A DNA stretch of 64,000 bases from Brienomyrus brachyistius (GCF_023856365.1 NC_064548.1:10155642-10219641), one strand, 5' to 3'; shown: positions 10,840 through 24,123, counted from the stretch's first letter. Translations and numbers: made by a program. The notes: a model not told the origin generated them from the sequence alone.

Positions 10840-11950
10840 CCTTTAGACCTGTTCTGTTATGGCTAACAGAACACCGCTTCAGTTCCCATACCTCTCTCCA
10901 GGGCCACCCCGGCCATTCCATGTATACCTTACATTCCACTACCAGATCAATGAATGAATTGACTTAATTATTAAAATAGCTCAATGGGGTATCGATTAGC
11001 TAGACAAGATGGTAGTGATAGTCAAAAAACACTGGTGTGACTTTAGGACAGGTCTTGAAATAGCTAGCACACTTTGACACATTATATCACAGCTTTACAC
11101 CAACATGAAGATCATTTAAACATCATTCTCTTTAACTGTCTAAGACTATTGTACAGTACTGTATGTGTACTACAGTGTTACAAGTGGCACTCCATACCTG
11201 TGCCAAGCTTATCAGATTGAAGCCCAGGGCTGGAAGACTGAAGCTGCCGTTGGACCCAAGAGCAAGGCCCTTAACCCCCAATTGCTCCAGAGGTGCTGGA
11301 TACTGGCTGACACTGGGCTTTGACCCCACAACCTTGTTGTCAAGTATGAATGTGTCTCATGGAGAGTTATATGGGATAGGTGAAAAGTTAAGGGATGAAT
11401 TAAGTATCACTAGTCTCTTCTAACTATTGGTAACTAACTGCCAGTAACCTAAAGCACTTTCCCTCTCCCACATTCTGAAGTTCCTCCTAAAAGGGCTCAG
11501 CCCAGCATCCACTAGCTGAACCCTGAAATACACGTCTCTTCTCTTTAACAAAGCGATTTCCCAATTCCATCCCTGTCGGTAAGACAAATGAAGGTCTTTA
11601 GCAACAAGGTCGCAGAAATAGTTAAGCAACAAGTGGTTTGTGTCTGGTTTCTTCACCTAAATACAAATTGAATCATGTCGTTTGCGGGAAAACAGCAACC
11701 TTACAGTACTACAGTTACCAAAACAATGCAGAAAAATAATCATGTACTGTACTATTGCTGGGGGGGGGCAGACAAGTATCTTACATAAAAATAAATACTT
11801 CCCATCTTTAAAGAGAAATAAAACTGATACAGAAGCCCACATCTTTCCCTAAAGCACATTTACACTGAAGTTGACCAAGAAATGGTTTCACTTTCATTAT
11901 AATCTTGGTCAAGACCCTGGAGAATTCAGTCAAGGACACTTAAATTTTTT
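10840..11950. other. Intergenic with a decayed SINE or LINE-tail piece
   Basis: The stretch 11205-11345 contains AAGGCCCTTAACCCCCAATTG and a TTTGACCCCACAACC-like box. These are typical of decayed fish tRNA-SINE or LINE tails and resemble 22930-23050 and 62590-62740. The remainder shows no gene. Confidence 0.4.
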
Positions 11951-11961
11951 TTAAAGACTCA

Positions 11962-11967
11962 TTTATT
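11962..11967 (-). terminator. arpc2: Candidate arpc2 polyadenylation signal
   Basis: TTTATT on plus, i.e. AATAAA on minus, about 410 bp after the arpc2 stop codon. It is a good candidate for the end of the 3' UTR, though not the only AT-rich site. Confidence 0.4.
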
Positions 11968-12376
11968 ATTTTTACCATCGTGTGATAGCAAAAATGAGGT
12001 TACACTTCAGAACCGAACAGAAAGGGGAAGATGAATGAGGTGCTGCACTCTTTTAGCAAACGCTGGCATGATATTTGCGGGGTGGGGGTGGGGTAGGGCT
12101 GCAAGGCTTAAGTACCAAACGTCCAATGGAATAAAAGATTGTATTGTATCAAAAAGGTCATTTATATCTTTATACATATATATCTTACTATGCAAAGCAA
12201 GGAATGCTCTTCGATTTTTTTTTTTTTTTCGTTTTGTTTTGTTTCTCATGATGAAACTCGCCGATTCTAGAGTAACATCTGCGAAATGGGACACTGGCCA
12301 AGCAGAGAACCCTGGGTCCACCATGGAATGGCAGGTCGCTCAAGGCCCTGCCGAGTCCAAGTCTGCAGTCTGATCC

Positions 12377-15300
12377 TTAGCGAGAGAAGGTCTTTCCCCT
12401 GGAAACAAGACACAGATCTTTCAGTCTGCAGCTTGACCAATCAAAAGCATTTTCGCAGAAGCTGATCACATGCGCCGCAACCAATAGTAATGCACTGTGG
12501 CTCTGCATTTGTTCAGTAGCCTTTGCAAACTCTGATACAAGATGCTGGGAATGGGTGATGGTCCAGTTAGTTTAAAAATGCTTTATTCGCCTCAGAATGA
12601 AAGGCTGACGCTCATGACATTTTCCCCCAATGCCTTCCACCCACCACAAAGGCACAGCTGAAGTCAAGACTCAGAAAGACAAACCATCTATAGTATTTAA
12701 GACACTTCACAATCTTCTTAGAAACTAAACAAGAGTAACTGTCCCTCAGGATGCCTGGTCCCAAATGAGAGGAGAGTGTAATCACTTCTGATGGCACACC
12801 AGACTCCTGTTAAACATTTTCATTCATCTAAAGTAAGCTATCAGGTCCCAACATTGCCAAACTGCTGAAAATAGAGTAAATTGAACATAAAAAACACCCG
12901 GCCTGTAAATCAACCACAAATGAACAGTTCAGGAATACTTGAGAAAAATCTAAAACACTCCTATAATGAGAATATAACTTCTCTGGGCACGAATGACTGA
13001 TGTCTACTTGATTTTAAAGTCCATCTATCTCAATTCAAGATTTATGAATACATTTAAACCTGATTCCTGGTTCCCTCTTCAGACCTGATCACGGGGCAAA
13101 GGTGTGTATAAAAATCAGACCCCAGCATCATATGGCGCATCTGTACGGTCTGCCCATCCACAGGCTGAGTGGGTCTGGACCCAGGGGTGGGAGGGGGAGC
13201 ACTTACGAGATGGTCTTCATTTCCTTTTTCTCGGCATCAGGGCGGGCCCGGTTCAGCACTTTGAGGAAGTCGGAGGTCTTGGCTCTCATGCGTGTGTGGA
13301 TGTAGGCCTAATGGAGAAAGAGGGACAGCGGGTGATTGGCTGGTAGTAAACTGGGCGGGGCTATGGCCAAGCCACAGGCAGGTCTAGGTGCAAAAACCAC
13401 AGCGAGCACACCCAGCCAGTGCCTGATGTGTGCCCCCGCATCTACACCAGACGGCCACGGACGGCGGCAGGCTCACCTTAGAGCATTTTATGTGGTAATG
13501 CAGGTAGTCGCGGAAGGTATGGATGAGGTTGATGGTGTTGTCTCGCGCGTTGGCGCTGGTATGGCGAGGGAACAGCACTGTAAGTGAGAGCAAGGGGCAC
13601 CTCAGCACTGGTTGCGTTCACAGAGACGGACAGCCTGCTTCTCACCACCTCCGTACACTTGGAGCGTCTCAATACGCATTTGCCTCATTGTCAAAAGCTC
13701 CCCCAACGACTCACCGAAGGTGATGTAGCCAATATTGTCACCCACGGCAGCATCTGTGTCCTTCAGCTCAAGCGGGGGCTCTCTGTGGTTGAACAGCACC
13801 TGGGGGGCCGTGTGGCTGGCACGGCGACCCTCCTTGAACTCCTGCAGGCATTGAGCGTATTCAGTTAGCGCCCCCCAAAGGTAAGGAGGTCAAAGGTCAG
13901 GCAGATGTGGGGGGGTGTGTGTGAAAAAAACACTACTACACATGTGACCATCTAGCCTTCAATCTGAAATTCACTTTAGGTTATTGCGCCCCCTGCAGGC
14001 CCACCTGCATGAACACCTTCCCGATAATGACATCGTCGTCATCCTTGAACACCGTGCTGAACACCACTGTCACTCTGTCCTTTTTTGCCTCAAGATACCT
14101 GAGAGGATACAAACAGTGCAGAATAAAAATCTCATCTAACCTATTTAACAGGAAGCACCGTTTGATGAACACGCATCTGCACATGCTAACACTGACTGCA
14201 ACATCATCATGCTGCCCGCCAAGAACCTACATGGACTCGTCATCCCGGTAGTGCACGACAGCCCGCTTCTCGCCCTCGCGACCCTCCTCCTGGAACTTGA
14301 AGTACTTCTCAAACACGGAAGCGAAGCAGTTCCTCTTCAGCATGCCTGCCTGGTGGATGGTTTCTTCCTTATTAGCCGGCAGGGCATCGAGGTCATAGAG
14401 CAGGGACACGTTGTAGCCTTTTAGGAGAGGAGCAGAGCACATATCAGGAGTGCAGTCCTGTATACCTCTGCCCATCCATCCCTCCATCCAGTACAGGGTT
14501 ACAGAATGAGCATGGAGCCTCTCTCAAGTACAGGTCCGGGTTTGTGGGGTCCAACTCCAAAAGTCACTTTGTGGCCTACCACCTCCCAGATGTCTCAAAA
14601 GCTAAATAAACAGCTCAAAGGTACCGTAAGAAGGTCATAGTTTGCTACCTGGTTCACAGAACATGCTGCGTTAGTATCTCCTAAATAAAAACCCATTTAA
14701 AATTTAGTGTAGTGACTGCCCCAAGGATTGAGTGGTTTGAGTGGTGGAAAACACCACAGGTCAGAGATGGCGGGGGACACCTTAGATTGGATGCCAGCCC
14801 ACCACAGCGCACACACACTAGTAGTAAAACATACTATAAGCATTTTAGAGATATCTGACTGTCTTTGACCAGTGGCAATAAACCCACAAAAACACAGAGA
14901 AAAAGCGAGTCAGGCTGTTTTATAACCGCAGCCCTTACCTGACTCTGGCGACACCAAGTAGTTGCCATAGACCCTCTTTAAAAGCTGGAGAGCAAGAGAG
15001 AGTCACTGCATTATCACCAACATCACAGAATTTCACTGCGTTTCCCGGGAAACATACAACAATAAAACTTGAAAAGGGAGGGTGGTGATAAGTGTGTTTT
15101 TTCCAGTGTCAAGCAACTTCCCAGTGATTTGGACATAAACACTGTAAAACAATAAGCTCTCGCTCTGCCCTGCGTTTTACAGTATGCAGCCGTGCATTTT
15201 ATGTTCCTTTGCATAAAGTACATCTGTCCGTCTGTCCATCCCTCCAAGGTCTGAACGTTTCTGATTCACTGACAGATTTTTACAATAAATAGGCTTCGAG

Positions 15301-16148
15301 AAGCAAGCAATCAATATACTGTGACTGGACTGAAAAAGGTCAGACATCAATTCCTTTGAAACAACAGCATTTTTCTTTTCCTTTTTTATTTTTTGACAGA
15401 TATGGGGCGATTGATGGAGGACAGCAAGCCAACGCGCTGCAGGTGTCGAGGCTTCCTTTCACTCAACGTTAGTTTCAGCTTCAATCTAAAACAAAACAGG
15501 CAGTTTCTTTGGCCAACAATGAGTCAGTTTACTTCCTGTCTCAGTCAGAAACCACAGTGACTGCTTTCTTCCTTACATGGCGAGAGACACCCGCTCTGGA
15601 TAAGGGCCTCCCAGCCCCTACAGCTGCAGGCTGCTTTTCCTAATATAGCGCTGAATAGGGAAGTATTTTATACTTTATTCAATGATCCCCCATATAAATG
15701 ACATCACAACCAACTGCTAACAATGTGTGAATAACTGACAAGCTGGTGGTAACCATGACGTCCGCTCAGGTCGCTATGTTGCCAGCATACCTCGTCAGCA
15801 CCATGTTCCTGTAGTTCCTTGTAGAACTTCAGGGAGATGCTGACCATCACCTTGGTCTTGTCACCATTGGGGTTGGAGATGTGGTAAAGGACACCATCGA
15901 AATCTATGGCGCAAGGAAAAACCTTATGATTGGTGTCTATGGTCTGGCTTAAAGCACCAGACAGAGGGTGACGATGGACTAACCCACAGCTGCAAAAACA
16001 TAAATGATGAATTTGCACCTTATCCTGGTCAAAGCAGAATGCATACAATGGTAAACAAGCATCTAAAATTACCTGCAAACGTCACCTCCACTGCTTCAGG
16101 CTTGTTTCTGAAAAGAAAACAAAGAGCGTTTCATGAAGAGAAACTGAC

Positions 16149-16185
<37 letters not shown>

Positions 16186-17586
16186 ACATGATGTAACAGA
16201 CCAGAATACACAACCAATAACCTGTGGAACGCATCACTCTGTAGTCTGTGGCAGTACACTACATAAGCTACAGTGAGAAAACATCATGGTGTTTTAGCTC
16301 ACCTCATTTATCACATGTCCTTTTCTGGCAACCAAATTAATATCTCACTAGGCTATATTTTAAAAAGGAGGTATGATCAGTTTGAAGGACTTGTACTACA
16401 ATATCTTGTTTTTCAGTAAACCTCCATATAACACGGATACTGTACACAATAAATAATATCAAGGCTGAAAAAGAGATTTAGGACTCTAGCATCAAGTGCA
16501 ACGCTATGCAAATGAAGGAGACCGCCGTGTCAACGTCTGAGCTCTGATCACAATGCTTGATATGAAGGGAGGCGAAGTAAGCGTCTGTAAACTCGGGTTA
16601 AGAGGGAAGCGTCGAGGGCCTGGATGACGGACTGTGCGCATGTCCAGACGCGATGCCGGAATGCAGGAATGCACGCTGGAATCCAGGCGCTAAAACACGT
16701 ATATAACACCCCCCACCCCCAAAAGGCACTTTCTCAAACGAGAAAAACATGCACCTACAAACCGGCCCAAAAATTATTGCATTGGTAAAATATTAAGACA
16801 GAATGTGTCCAAAAATGGTTCAGTTCCCCAAATATTACTTGATTATTGTACAGGCACGGATAATAAAATCGATGTGGCAACTTGATTGTATACTGTTTTA
16901 TAACTGTGTAAGGACATAGGGTTTGCATTTGGCCGGATCGCGGAGTCAGTCGGCCGCCAGTGCCGCGCATCTGAAATGCGGAAGTCTTTCAGCAGACACA
17001 CTGTCAAGCTGCCGTTAAAAAGAGCCGGTCGAAAACGTCCATCGATCCAACCCAAATGCTTCATTAGCTGACTGGGTTACTTAACCCATATTGTCCGGGT
17101 TTTTCCGCTATGACCGATTTTACACTGTCTCTTGGGGAAACGAACAGTTATCAACCCTCTCTTAAAACGTTCAGATCATCTAGTAAACCGAAATATAACC
17201 CGCAAAATACAAATAACGCACAAGTTCAACAATCAAATATGGCTGTTAGCTAATTTACCACGAATTACCTTCACTTTTTTTGCCCTTTTATCTAGGAAGC
17301 TAGGCTATCAGCTAACTAGACACACCCCATATTATCCGGCGACTGACAATGACGATCAGGACGGATTCAACCTTTTCACATCTAACGTTTTTCACAAGAT
17401 TAAACCTGCAACTTTCACTGTGCATGCGCGAAACATAATAATAATAACAATAAATTACGGACAGAAAACCGGTTAAAAAAAGGCAAATGGTAAAAAATGC
17501 TCAATTGCTCACCCATTGGACGCGCTATCAAATTTCAGAGACAACGTCTCCTCTATAATCCGGTTGTTGATTTCCAGCAAGATCAT
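12377..17586 (-). CDS. arpc2: Actin-related protein 2/3 complex subunit 2 (p34-Arc), 10 coding exons
   Basis: Exons on minus: 17586-17513, 16107-16073, 15903-15791, 14984-14939, 14417-14231, 14098-14005, 13841-13715, 13577-13477, 13307-13207, 12398-12377. All introns are GT/AG, all phases join, and the result is 299 residues (human ARPC2 has 300). The protein starts [19 protein letters not shown], contains the conserved [19 protein letters not shown] and [14 protein letters not shown], and ends KTISGKTFSR, one Ser shorter than the human tail. ARPC2 and ARPC4 form the core that holds the Arp2/3 complex on the mother actin filament during branch nucleation. The start is in a good Kozak context (CCACCATGA) and matches the family N-terminus. 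I see no breaks. Introns hold only simple repeats, e.g. (AT)n near 16152. Confidence 0.97.
16152..16179. repeat. (TA)n microsatellite in arpc2 intron 1
   Basis: About 14 alternating TA dinucleotides in the intron just upstream of coding exon 2. Confidence 0.9.
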
Positions 17587-17760
17587 GGTGGAACTAAGCG
17601 ATATGTATTGTAAAAAAGCCTTTATTGCACTATGTTGGCAGTATACACTAAGCGGGCTTTTATTTTTTCGCGATCGGTCTTCCTATTGTACCCCTATCGC
17701 AAAGCGAAGGTAGCTACTTCCGCTCTGTGCTCTGAGGACCCACGCAAAGCTGTTCAATAT
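17587..17760 (-). promoter_or_regulatory. arpc2: Probable arpc2 5' UTR and TATA-less promoter
   Basis: Immediately upstream of the ATG. It holds an ETS-type CGGAAGT on minus (plus ACTTCCG at 17716-17722) and a CGCGATCG-rich patch at about 17668-17678, with no TATA box. This fits a housekeeping promoter. The transcription start cannot be placed from sequence. Confidence 0.4.
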
Positions 17761-18530
17761 CGTGCCTGTGCGGACGTGTCTATTTGTTTAGCTAAGTTTA
17801 TTTTTTATGTAAATATCACTGATTAAAAAATATTTCTTTTTCAGTTTTGGTAGAAACGGATTTTTTTGAGACACTGAAACAAATATTTCGGAAATATAGC
17901 TTTCGAATCACCTCGCACCACAGGGACATCTGCTGGCCAAAGGGTGCTCAACACAGCAAATAATAAACAACTGCGCCGTTGTTTCCGGGATCGGCTCCGG
18001 TCCCCCACGACCCAGAAATGCACAAGCGATACAGAAAATGAACGAATGAATGAATGAATGGATTAATTAATCAATTATTTAAAGTAGGTACAGAAATAAC
18101 AACATGCGTGGGATAAATCATAATTGAACCTAAACATGTATTTCTTTAAGTATGCCTTCGCTTTGTTGTAATGTTGGATGTGGATCGTACTAAACTAATG
18201 GCCTAATAATGGATTTAATAGACTTGAAAATATATCACTATTTAAAATGTTCCGTGTCCTATAAAGTAGGTAGGTCTGCTGCACCCTTCCTCTTTCGCCA
18301 AGTGTCAGGATTCTGTAACCAGAGAAATCGCTGCATGGTCGCTGTATTTTTATAACACGCCAGGTGAAGCTGATAAAGGAACTATTTTTCTTGCTTTTCC
18401 TAAAGTTCACACACAATAGATTGGTCATTTTTAACTCCTTGTTATAAATGTCGTGGCTTAACAAACAAATAAAATAACAGATGAGAGAGGATGGACCCAA
18501 GAGCCCAGAAACAGACTACAGTACTGAGGG
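17760..18530. other. Intergenic, nothing recognised
   Basis: AT-rich, with a short (AATG)n at about 18043-18060. The 101-residue minus ORF at 18195-18500 has no family features. Confidence 0.4.
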
Positions 18531-18532
18531 AC

Positions 18533-18706
18533 AAAACGACTGACAATTTCACGAAGCATTTGCCGTATTTTTTTTACCCCACTGGATGATGCTCTTTATT
18601 CAAAAAAGGGCACAAAGCATGCCCCCAAAACAAGTCAAGAACACCACATAGTGGGGTCAATAAATACAGCAAATGGTTCATGAAGCACCGTTTTCTCCAT
18701 AAGCAG
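18533..18706. mobile_element. hAT-like foldback MITE, copy 1
   Basis: Inverted arms: GAAGCATTTGCCGTATTTTT with CCCCACTGGATGATGC on the left, and TAGTGGGGTCAATAAATACAGC with GAAGCACCGTTTT on the right. Same family as 19832-19998 and 20249-20420. Confidence 0.6.
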
Positions 18707-19065
18707 AGTACAGTAACACTTTGTCTCAGTGCAAGACAATCACAAGGGAAGACTTCACAAAGAACTGATGTTCAGACCAGTTTCATAACTTTGAAATGTA
18801 CTGCTGGTGTGGTTGGATGAGATTCCCCGATCGGGCTATTTCTAATGAGTTTGCCCACAGTGTTTGTGAGGAAATCACAGCCATGGGTACATGACTTCTG
18901 ATAAGACTCTAAAGGTTGCTGAAGGTTGTGTTGGTACTGTAAATGTCTCCAGCTGGAGGTGCTTCCTTTTGCAGGACATCCTTGGTATTATCAAAAGAAG
19001 TCACGACGCATGGCTTGATGGCAACTCTGGGCTGTACCAGGAACTGTCAGTGGTGTCAGTGACCT

Positions 19066-20245
19066 ATGTCTTGCTTACAGAGGATTCAAAGCATTATGCG
19101 CATCCAAATCTGTTCCTTTGAGAGTCGCAAAGCTGGTGCTGGAACAGTCCTTGTGGATGACGCTGTACTTATGACCTGCTGGACTGGCTACTTTGATCAG
19201 CAGTTTAAGGCTAATCCTCTGGCTAGGATGTTGGACATCTCTGGGTCCATGGTTATTGGGCATGATCCTTTGATTAGCTGTAAATCACCCAGTCTCACTG
19301 AATTTGCACAGGTGGTGAACCGGCTGGGGGTAGGGAAGGCCGCAAGGATCTGTGGTATCCAGGACGAACTTCTCCAGGTTAGTGGTAAGACTGTCCTCCT
19401 GTCATTGCAAGCAAATGCAATTTTCCTTTCATTTGGGACACAGGCATCATCCCAATTGATTGGAAAATGGGACTTGTTCTCCTTATCTGGACAGGGAAGG
19501 GTGATTGGCTGGATTGCAGCAACTACAGGGAGGGTAACACTGCTCTCAGTGCCGGGTAAGGTCCTTGCTCAGATAATCCTCAACAGGACTCATGATCAGT
19601 TGCTCGTCTACCAATGACTGGAGTGGTCTGGCTTTACGGCTAAGAAGTCTATCACGAATCGCTTCCTGGCACGGAGGGTTCTCATTAAGCGCAAATGCAA
19701 ATATCGCAGGGTGTCTTTGCAGCCTTTGTTGATTTTCGTAAAGCATTCAACTCAATTGACAGAAGTTCCCTGTGGGACATCGTGAGGCCTTATGGGATCC
19801 CCTCAAAAGTTACTGGACGTCATAGCTGGCCACTAGTCATGACCAAATGAAGCCTCATGTACCATTTTCAGTATTTTTTGACCTCACTAGATTAGTTTTG
19901 ACCTCACTCTTACTTTGCTTTGAGCCCTTTTTTGAACAGATGGCACCATCTAGTGGGGTCAGAAAATATAGCTAACAGTTCTTTTTGCCATCAGTATTGG
20001 CCAGTATATCGGTACTTTGAATGCTGTGCAGAGCAGGATTCAAGAACTTCTGCATTGCAAGTGGATTTTGGGGCTCATCAGGGGTGTGTTCTTGCTCCAA
20101 TTTTGTTCAATGCTTGCATGGAATAGCTGTTGGGCATGGTCATGTGGTCCAGAGAGTGTGGGGCATCTCCAGAGGCATTTTGTTATGTGGTGGCAGCAGC
20201 AATGTGCTATACCAATGCATACTGTCCAACCTGACCTGACCTGGT
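19066..20245 (+). mobile_element. Decayed LINE reverse-transcriptase remnant, interrupted by a MITE
   Basis: The + strand ORF 19066-19617 reads like the segment before and at the start of a fish non-LTR retrotransposon RT (SLTEFAQVVNRLGVGKAARICG, RVTLLSVPGKVLAQIILNR). RT homology continues in shifted frames to about 19830 (FAAFVDFRKAFNSIDRSSLW at about 19715-19770) and resumes at about 20070-20127 (GAHQGCVLAPILFNACME). The 19832-19998 MITE separates the two parts. Several frameshifts and stops show it is dead. Confidence 0.75.
19832..19998. mobile_element. hAT-like foldback MITE, copy 2
   Basis: Begins ACTAGTCATGACCAAATGAAG and ends TTTTTGCCATCAGTA. The arms contain TTTTTTGACCTCACTAGAT and ATCTAGTGGGGTCAGAAAA. 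It lies inside the LINE RT remnant. Confidence 0.65.
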
Positions 20246-20248
20246 GTG

Positions 20249-20420
20249 TAGTGATGGGCAAAACGACACCTCATGAATAATTTGCAGTATTTTTTTGACC
20301 CCACTAGATGGTGCTCTTGGCTTGCTTTGGGGTGAGCTTTGAGTCCATTTTTTACAGCACCATCTGACGGGGAAAAAAATACAGCAAACGATTGATGAAG
20401 TGCAGTTTTTGCCATCTGTA
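20249..20420. mobile_element. hAT-like foldback MITE, copy 3 (best ends)
   Basis: Starts TAGTGATGGGCAAAAC and ends GTTTTTGCCATCTGTA, nearly inverted. Inner arms are TTTTTGACCCCACTAGATGG and CCATCTGACGGGGAAAAAAA. The AGTGATGGGCAAA end is typical of hAT-type non-autonomous elements. Confidence 0.7.
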
Positions 20421-20769
20421 CTTGTGTGGCAATGAGGTGATGTCCTCCAATCACAGACCGGGAATCCGATCTAATTTTGTGTGACATAACATCGCTACTT
20501 ATTAGGGGTCCAAACAACAGAGGTGCTGGATCCATGTTGTTTTTATATTAATTTTTTTCTGCCCAAAATTCTCTAAAAGTGATTCTGCTGTCCATAGGTT
20601 CTAATTGCAAGAAATGATCCTTGTCAACCATAGGTGGTCGATATGACATAATAAAGATTTTTCTGTTTGTCTTCTTGAATAATTATTGAACAGCTTTTGA
20701 ATTTCTATTTTATTGGCTATTATGATTTGTTTTTCCATTGTGCAGTGTCATTTTAGCAGAAGAGTGGAT

Positions 20770-20898
20770 AGTCCAGAAAGTAAAAATCCAGAACACGAAT
20801 TTGTTTCCGCCGACCAGTTGAGTACTGTGTGACTGTGACTCTTTATATTCAACTGGCTGAAACAAAATCTTGTTCTGGATCTTTATATGCTGGACCTC
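20770..20898. mobile_element. Foldback MITE (TCCAGAAAG family), copy 1
   Basis: Left arm GTCCAGAAAGTAAAAATCCAG with ACCAGTTGAGT. Right arm TTCAACTGGCTGAAACAAAAT with TTCTGGATC and GGACC. Same family as 42513-42681 and 44013-44112. Confidence 0.6.
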
Positions 20899-21454
20899 AG
20901 CTATCTACTGCTGAATCATACCAACCTCTGGAGCTTCTGCCCGAACTTCATGTGCCAAGTTTGGCATCAATTGACATATGGGGGCAGAAAAAAGGTGTTT
21001 CTGCAGCCTAAACTGCCCATCGTTTGAAAATGAAATTTGCAGAGTGGGAATCCCATGTACAAACGTGATGATACATGAAAAATGTTCCACGTCAACCATA
21101 AGGGGGCGCTATCATAAGGGTAAATGTATCTTGGTGAAAATTTGCATCTCTGAGGCCTACGCCGTCCAACATTTAAAAGTGAGATGTGAGGGGTGGGTAT
21201 AGCCTGAGGAGATTTACTGACATGCAAGAAATATTGAGATATATCTGTTGGTGTGTATCATCTATGTGCACTAGGGTTATGACTTTTTAACTTTTTTTTA
21301 AATATTACTTTTCCTGATGTTGCATTTGATGAATTTTTGCCTCAATATTATTTTTTTGGTGTTATTTTAGTGCGGTCATGTAAAAACCTCCCGCACCTAA
21401 TATCATTTCATTTATGCGATATAATGGAAATAACAAGAAATAGTAGGAGATTGC

Positions 21455-22346
21455 ATGCTGAAACGCAGGCTGAAAGATCTGATTAATGAAGAGGAATTCT
21501 GCCAGCATTTTCATGGGAAGAGAACTGACAATAAAGAACATCAGGCAGTCTGTCTGAAGAATTCTGTAAGAACTTCAAACCTAGGCATTTTGGCTTGTGA
21601 AAGCGGATCAGCTGAGGACATCTTCATCCTACTGCAAGCCCTGTTGGATGAATACAATGCACGGGGTAGTGTCAAAATGATTATTTTTGACACAACAGCC
21701 GTCAATACAGGACACAATTTGATGTCGACATTTGATGAATTCATTGTTCACAACAAAATCACAGTCACCCAGCATCAACTATCCATTCATTGAAGATGTT
21801 TTGACAGGATATGAGGACTTAAGAAAAACATATTCTGGGTCAAAAAAGATACCGACACGTGAAAACCCAGGATGGAGAGATGACTTTAGGTTTCTTTTTG
21901 AACTCTATGAGGGATATAACTTCTACCAGAAGACAGGAAAATGGCCTCAATTGAATTGGCACAAGCTGCCCTCCCTTCACAGTGCCAGATGGAATTCACG
22001 TGCAATCTTTGCACTGATTGTTTTTTTTCTCCTTCCGAAATGGAGAGATCAACTCAAATATACTTGTGATTTCATCGCAACTACATGGGCAAATGCATGG
22101 TTTTCAAATCAGCACTATTTGGAGGACACATACAATGAGCCGCATGCTGCAATCTCCAAACTGAAGTGTCCTATGGCTTTAAAATCTTTTACCAGTCATT
22201 GGGTAAAGGACCGCTCGGTGCTTGATGTGCCTCGCTCAAATACAGTGGCCGAGCAAGCTGTGAAGAAGATGGAAGAACTACATAGCACTTGCAAAACTGA
22301 CAAATATCTTAACAGCAAGTTCATAAACAGTAATTCACATATTTAA
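21455..22346 (+). pseudogene. Broken transposase-like gene (unclassified), one frameshift
   Basis: Two overlapping frames, 21455-21793 and about 21775-22346, form one protein if a frameshift near 21775-21790 is allowed. Features: ILACESGSAEDIFILLQALLDEY, then IIFDTTAVNTGHNL (an acidic DTT..NTG motif as in the catalytic region of an unclassified transposase-like family in fish and aquatic invertebrates), LHSARWNSRAIFAL (residues about 80-95 of part 2), and a C-terminal segment of Trp and aromatic residues. No N-terminal DNA-binding domain is visible upstream. It could be hAT-related; the superfamily is unassigned. AT-rich flanks and no introns fit a dead DNA transposon. Confidence 0.5.
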
Positions 22347-22919
22347 AACTTAATTTGTACTTTTATGCATGCAACATTCCTTCGCAAATAAAGGCTTTGT
22401 TTTGATACTTTGTTTTGAAATGAAGGTCATTTTTGAAAGTTGTAGGTAAAAGTTCATCAACTGCTACCCCAGCGTTTTAAATTAAAAAAAAAATCAAAAC
22501 CCTAATTTGCACCTTAAATATATATATATTTAATTTTAGAAAATATGCAAAACTTACTTTTGAAACCTAGTGATGGGTGCGTTGACTGAGAGAGACATGT
22601 TTGGTGTCAGATGATTCATTGGATCCTCCATTTGACTGCTAACCCAATCAATTCTTTATTTCGTACTTTTCTCAAAGCTTGGCTTCATCGTGTCGATAAA
22701 GCATCATCTTTCGTAAAATTCTCAAAGTCTCCAAGATTTTCCAAATGACACCAAACTTTGCAGACTCATCCAGAATGTGTCATAAGATGATGGTGTCAAG
22801 TTTGGTGAAAATAAGAAATGGTTTAGTATAATTTTTAAAAATTTAATCTCGCTGTTATTTTGGTGGGCTCTGATGACACCTACTGGTACAATGTAGAATG
22901 TTCAAAAAGTCAAGATCCA

Positions 22920-24090
22920 TTGGTCATTGCCTAACACACGTCTGTGGGCCCTTGCGCAAGACTGTTAACCCCCAATTCCATGGGTACTGTTGCAGGCAGC
23001 TGCCCATCACTGATAAGGAGAGCAAGATAGACTAGGTGCAAAGAGAATTTCCCCACAGGGAACAATGAATGTTGTTATCATTAAACATATGTTGATGGAG
23101 TCAAAATATAAAAGATCAGTTATAAAGACACAGATTATGTAATTTATGATAACATATCATAAATTGCAGGAGTAAAAAGTGTCTATTATTCTAGGTGATT
23201 AAACGGACTTACATATTGCACAATGAATAATGATTTCTATGAAACTACAAGGGTCCATTATTGTAGCATTTATGCAATACAAATCCCTCTTAGAGTTCAG
23301 TTCTGAGATGGGCCTTGGAAAGAGTCTGGTCCTGAACCTGTTTGTGTGAGCGTAAATGCTACTGTGGCACCTGTTGGATGGTAGCAGGACCAAATGAAGG
23401 TTTCTGGGGTCGGATGAATCTTTAATGATGTTGACTGCCTTCTTTAGGCAGCACAGTTTGTGAATGTCCTCATTGGCTGGGAGTTTTGTTCCTGTGATGT
23501 ACTGGGGTCTCTTGATGATTCTCTGATCAGCCTTGGTGGCCCTAGTGTAACCATCTGTGATGCAACTAGTCAGAAGCTCTGTATAACATTCCTGTAGAAG
23601 GCGAGCAGCATTTTGAAACAGTTGTTGTTGCTGTGCCTTCCCTAAAATAGAAGACCTGTTAATGGACCAGGACATCAACATCTCTGATCGGTGTATGTTC
23701 TGTCCTCCAATTTTTTCTTAAGTTCATGTTTTTTTCTTTGGTCGTTTTGGTGTTGACAACCAGGTTGTTATCCACCAATACACCTACTTCCTGTGGGCTG
23801 TCTAATCATTGTTTGTCATCAGGCTAATCACTGTGGTATAGTCTGCAAGTTTTTTGATGGTGTCAGACAACAGGCACACAGTTGTAGGTGGGAGTGCAGA
23901 GAGGAGAGGGCGGAACACACATTTCTGCGCTACATCTGTGAGCAAGGAGAACAGTCTATCCTGATAGTCTGAGGGTGGTTGATTGAGAAGTCTGTTATTG
24001 AGTTCCGTATTAGTATTCAGGTCTAGTCTGAGGAGTTCTGGGGGGCTAGGATCAAAGCAGGATTTCTTCCATGATAATTTAAGCCAAATA
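22920..24090 (-). mobile_element. Decayed LINE, C-terminal half of reverse transcriptase
   Basis: On minus, 23870-23805 reads SDTIKKLADYTTVISLMTNND, matching the RT catalytic YADDT region (Asp pair damaged). The clearest piece, 23681-23199, follows: LLQECYTELLTSCITDGYT, IKRPQYITGTKLP, DIHKLCCLKKAVNIIKDSSDP and LLPSNRCHSSIYAHTNRFR. These are the usual post-RT motifs of fish L2/Rex-type LINEs. The 3' end probably runs to about 22925 (AATTTCCCCACAGGG near 23048). Stops and frameshifts abound. Confidence 0.75.
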
Positions 24091-24123
24091 TAAGGTTTGC
24101 CCAATAGGAATGTCACTGATCTC

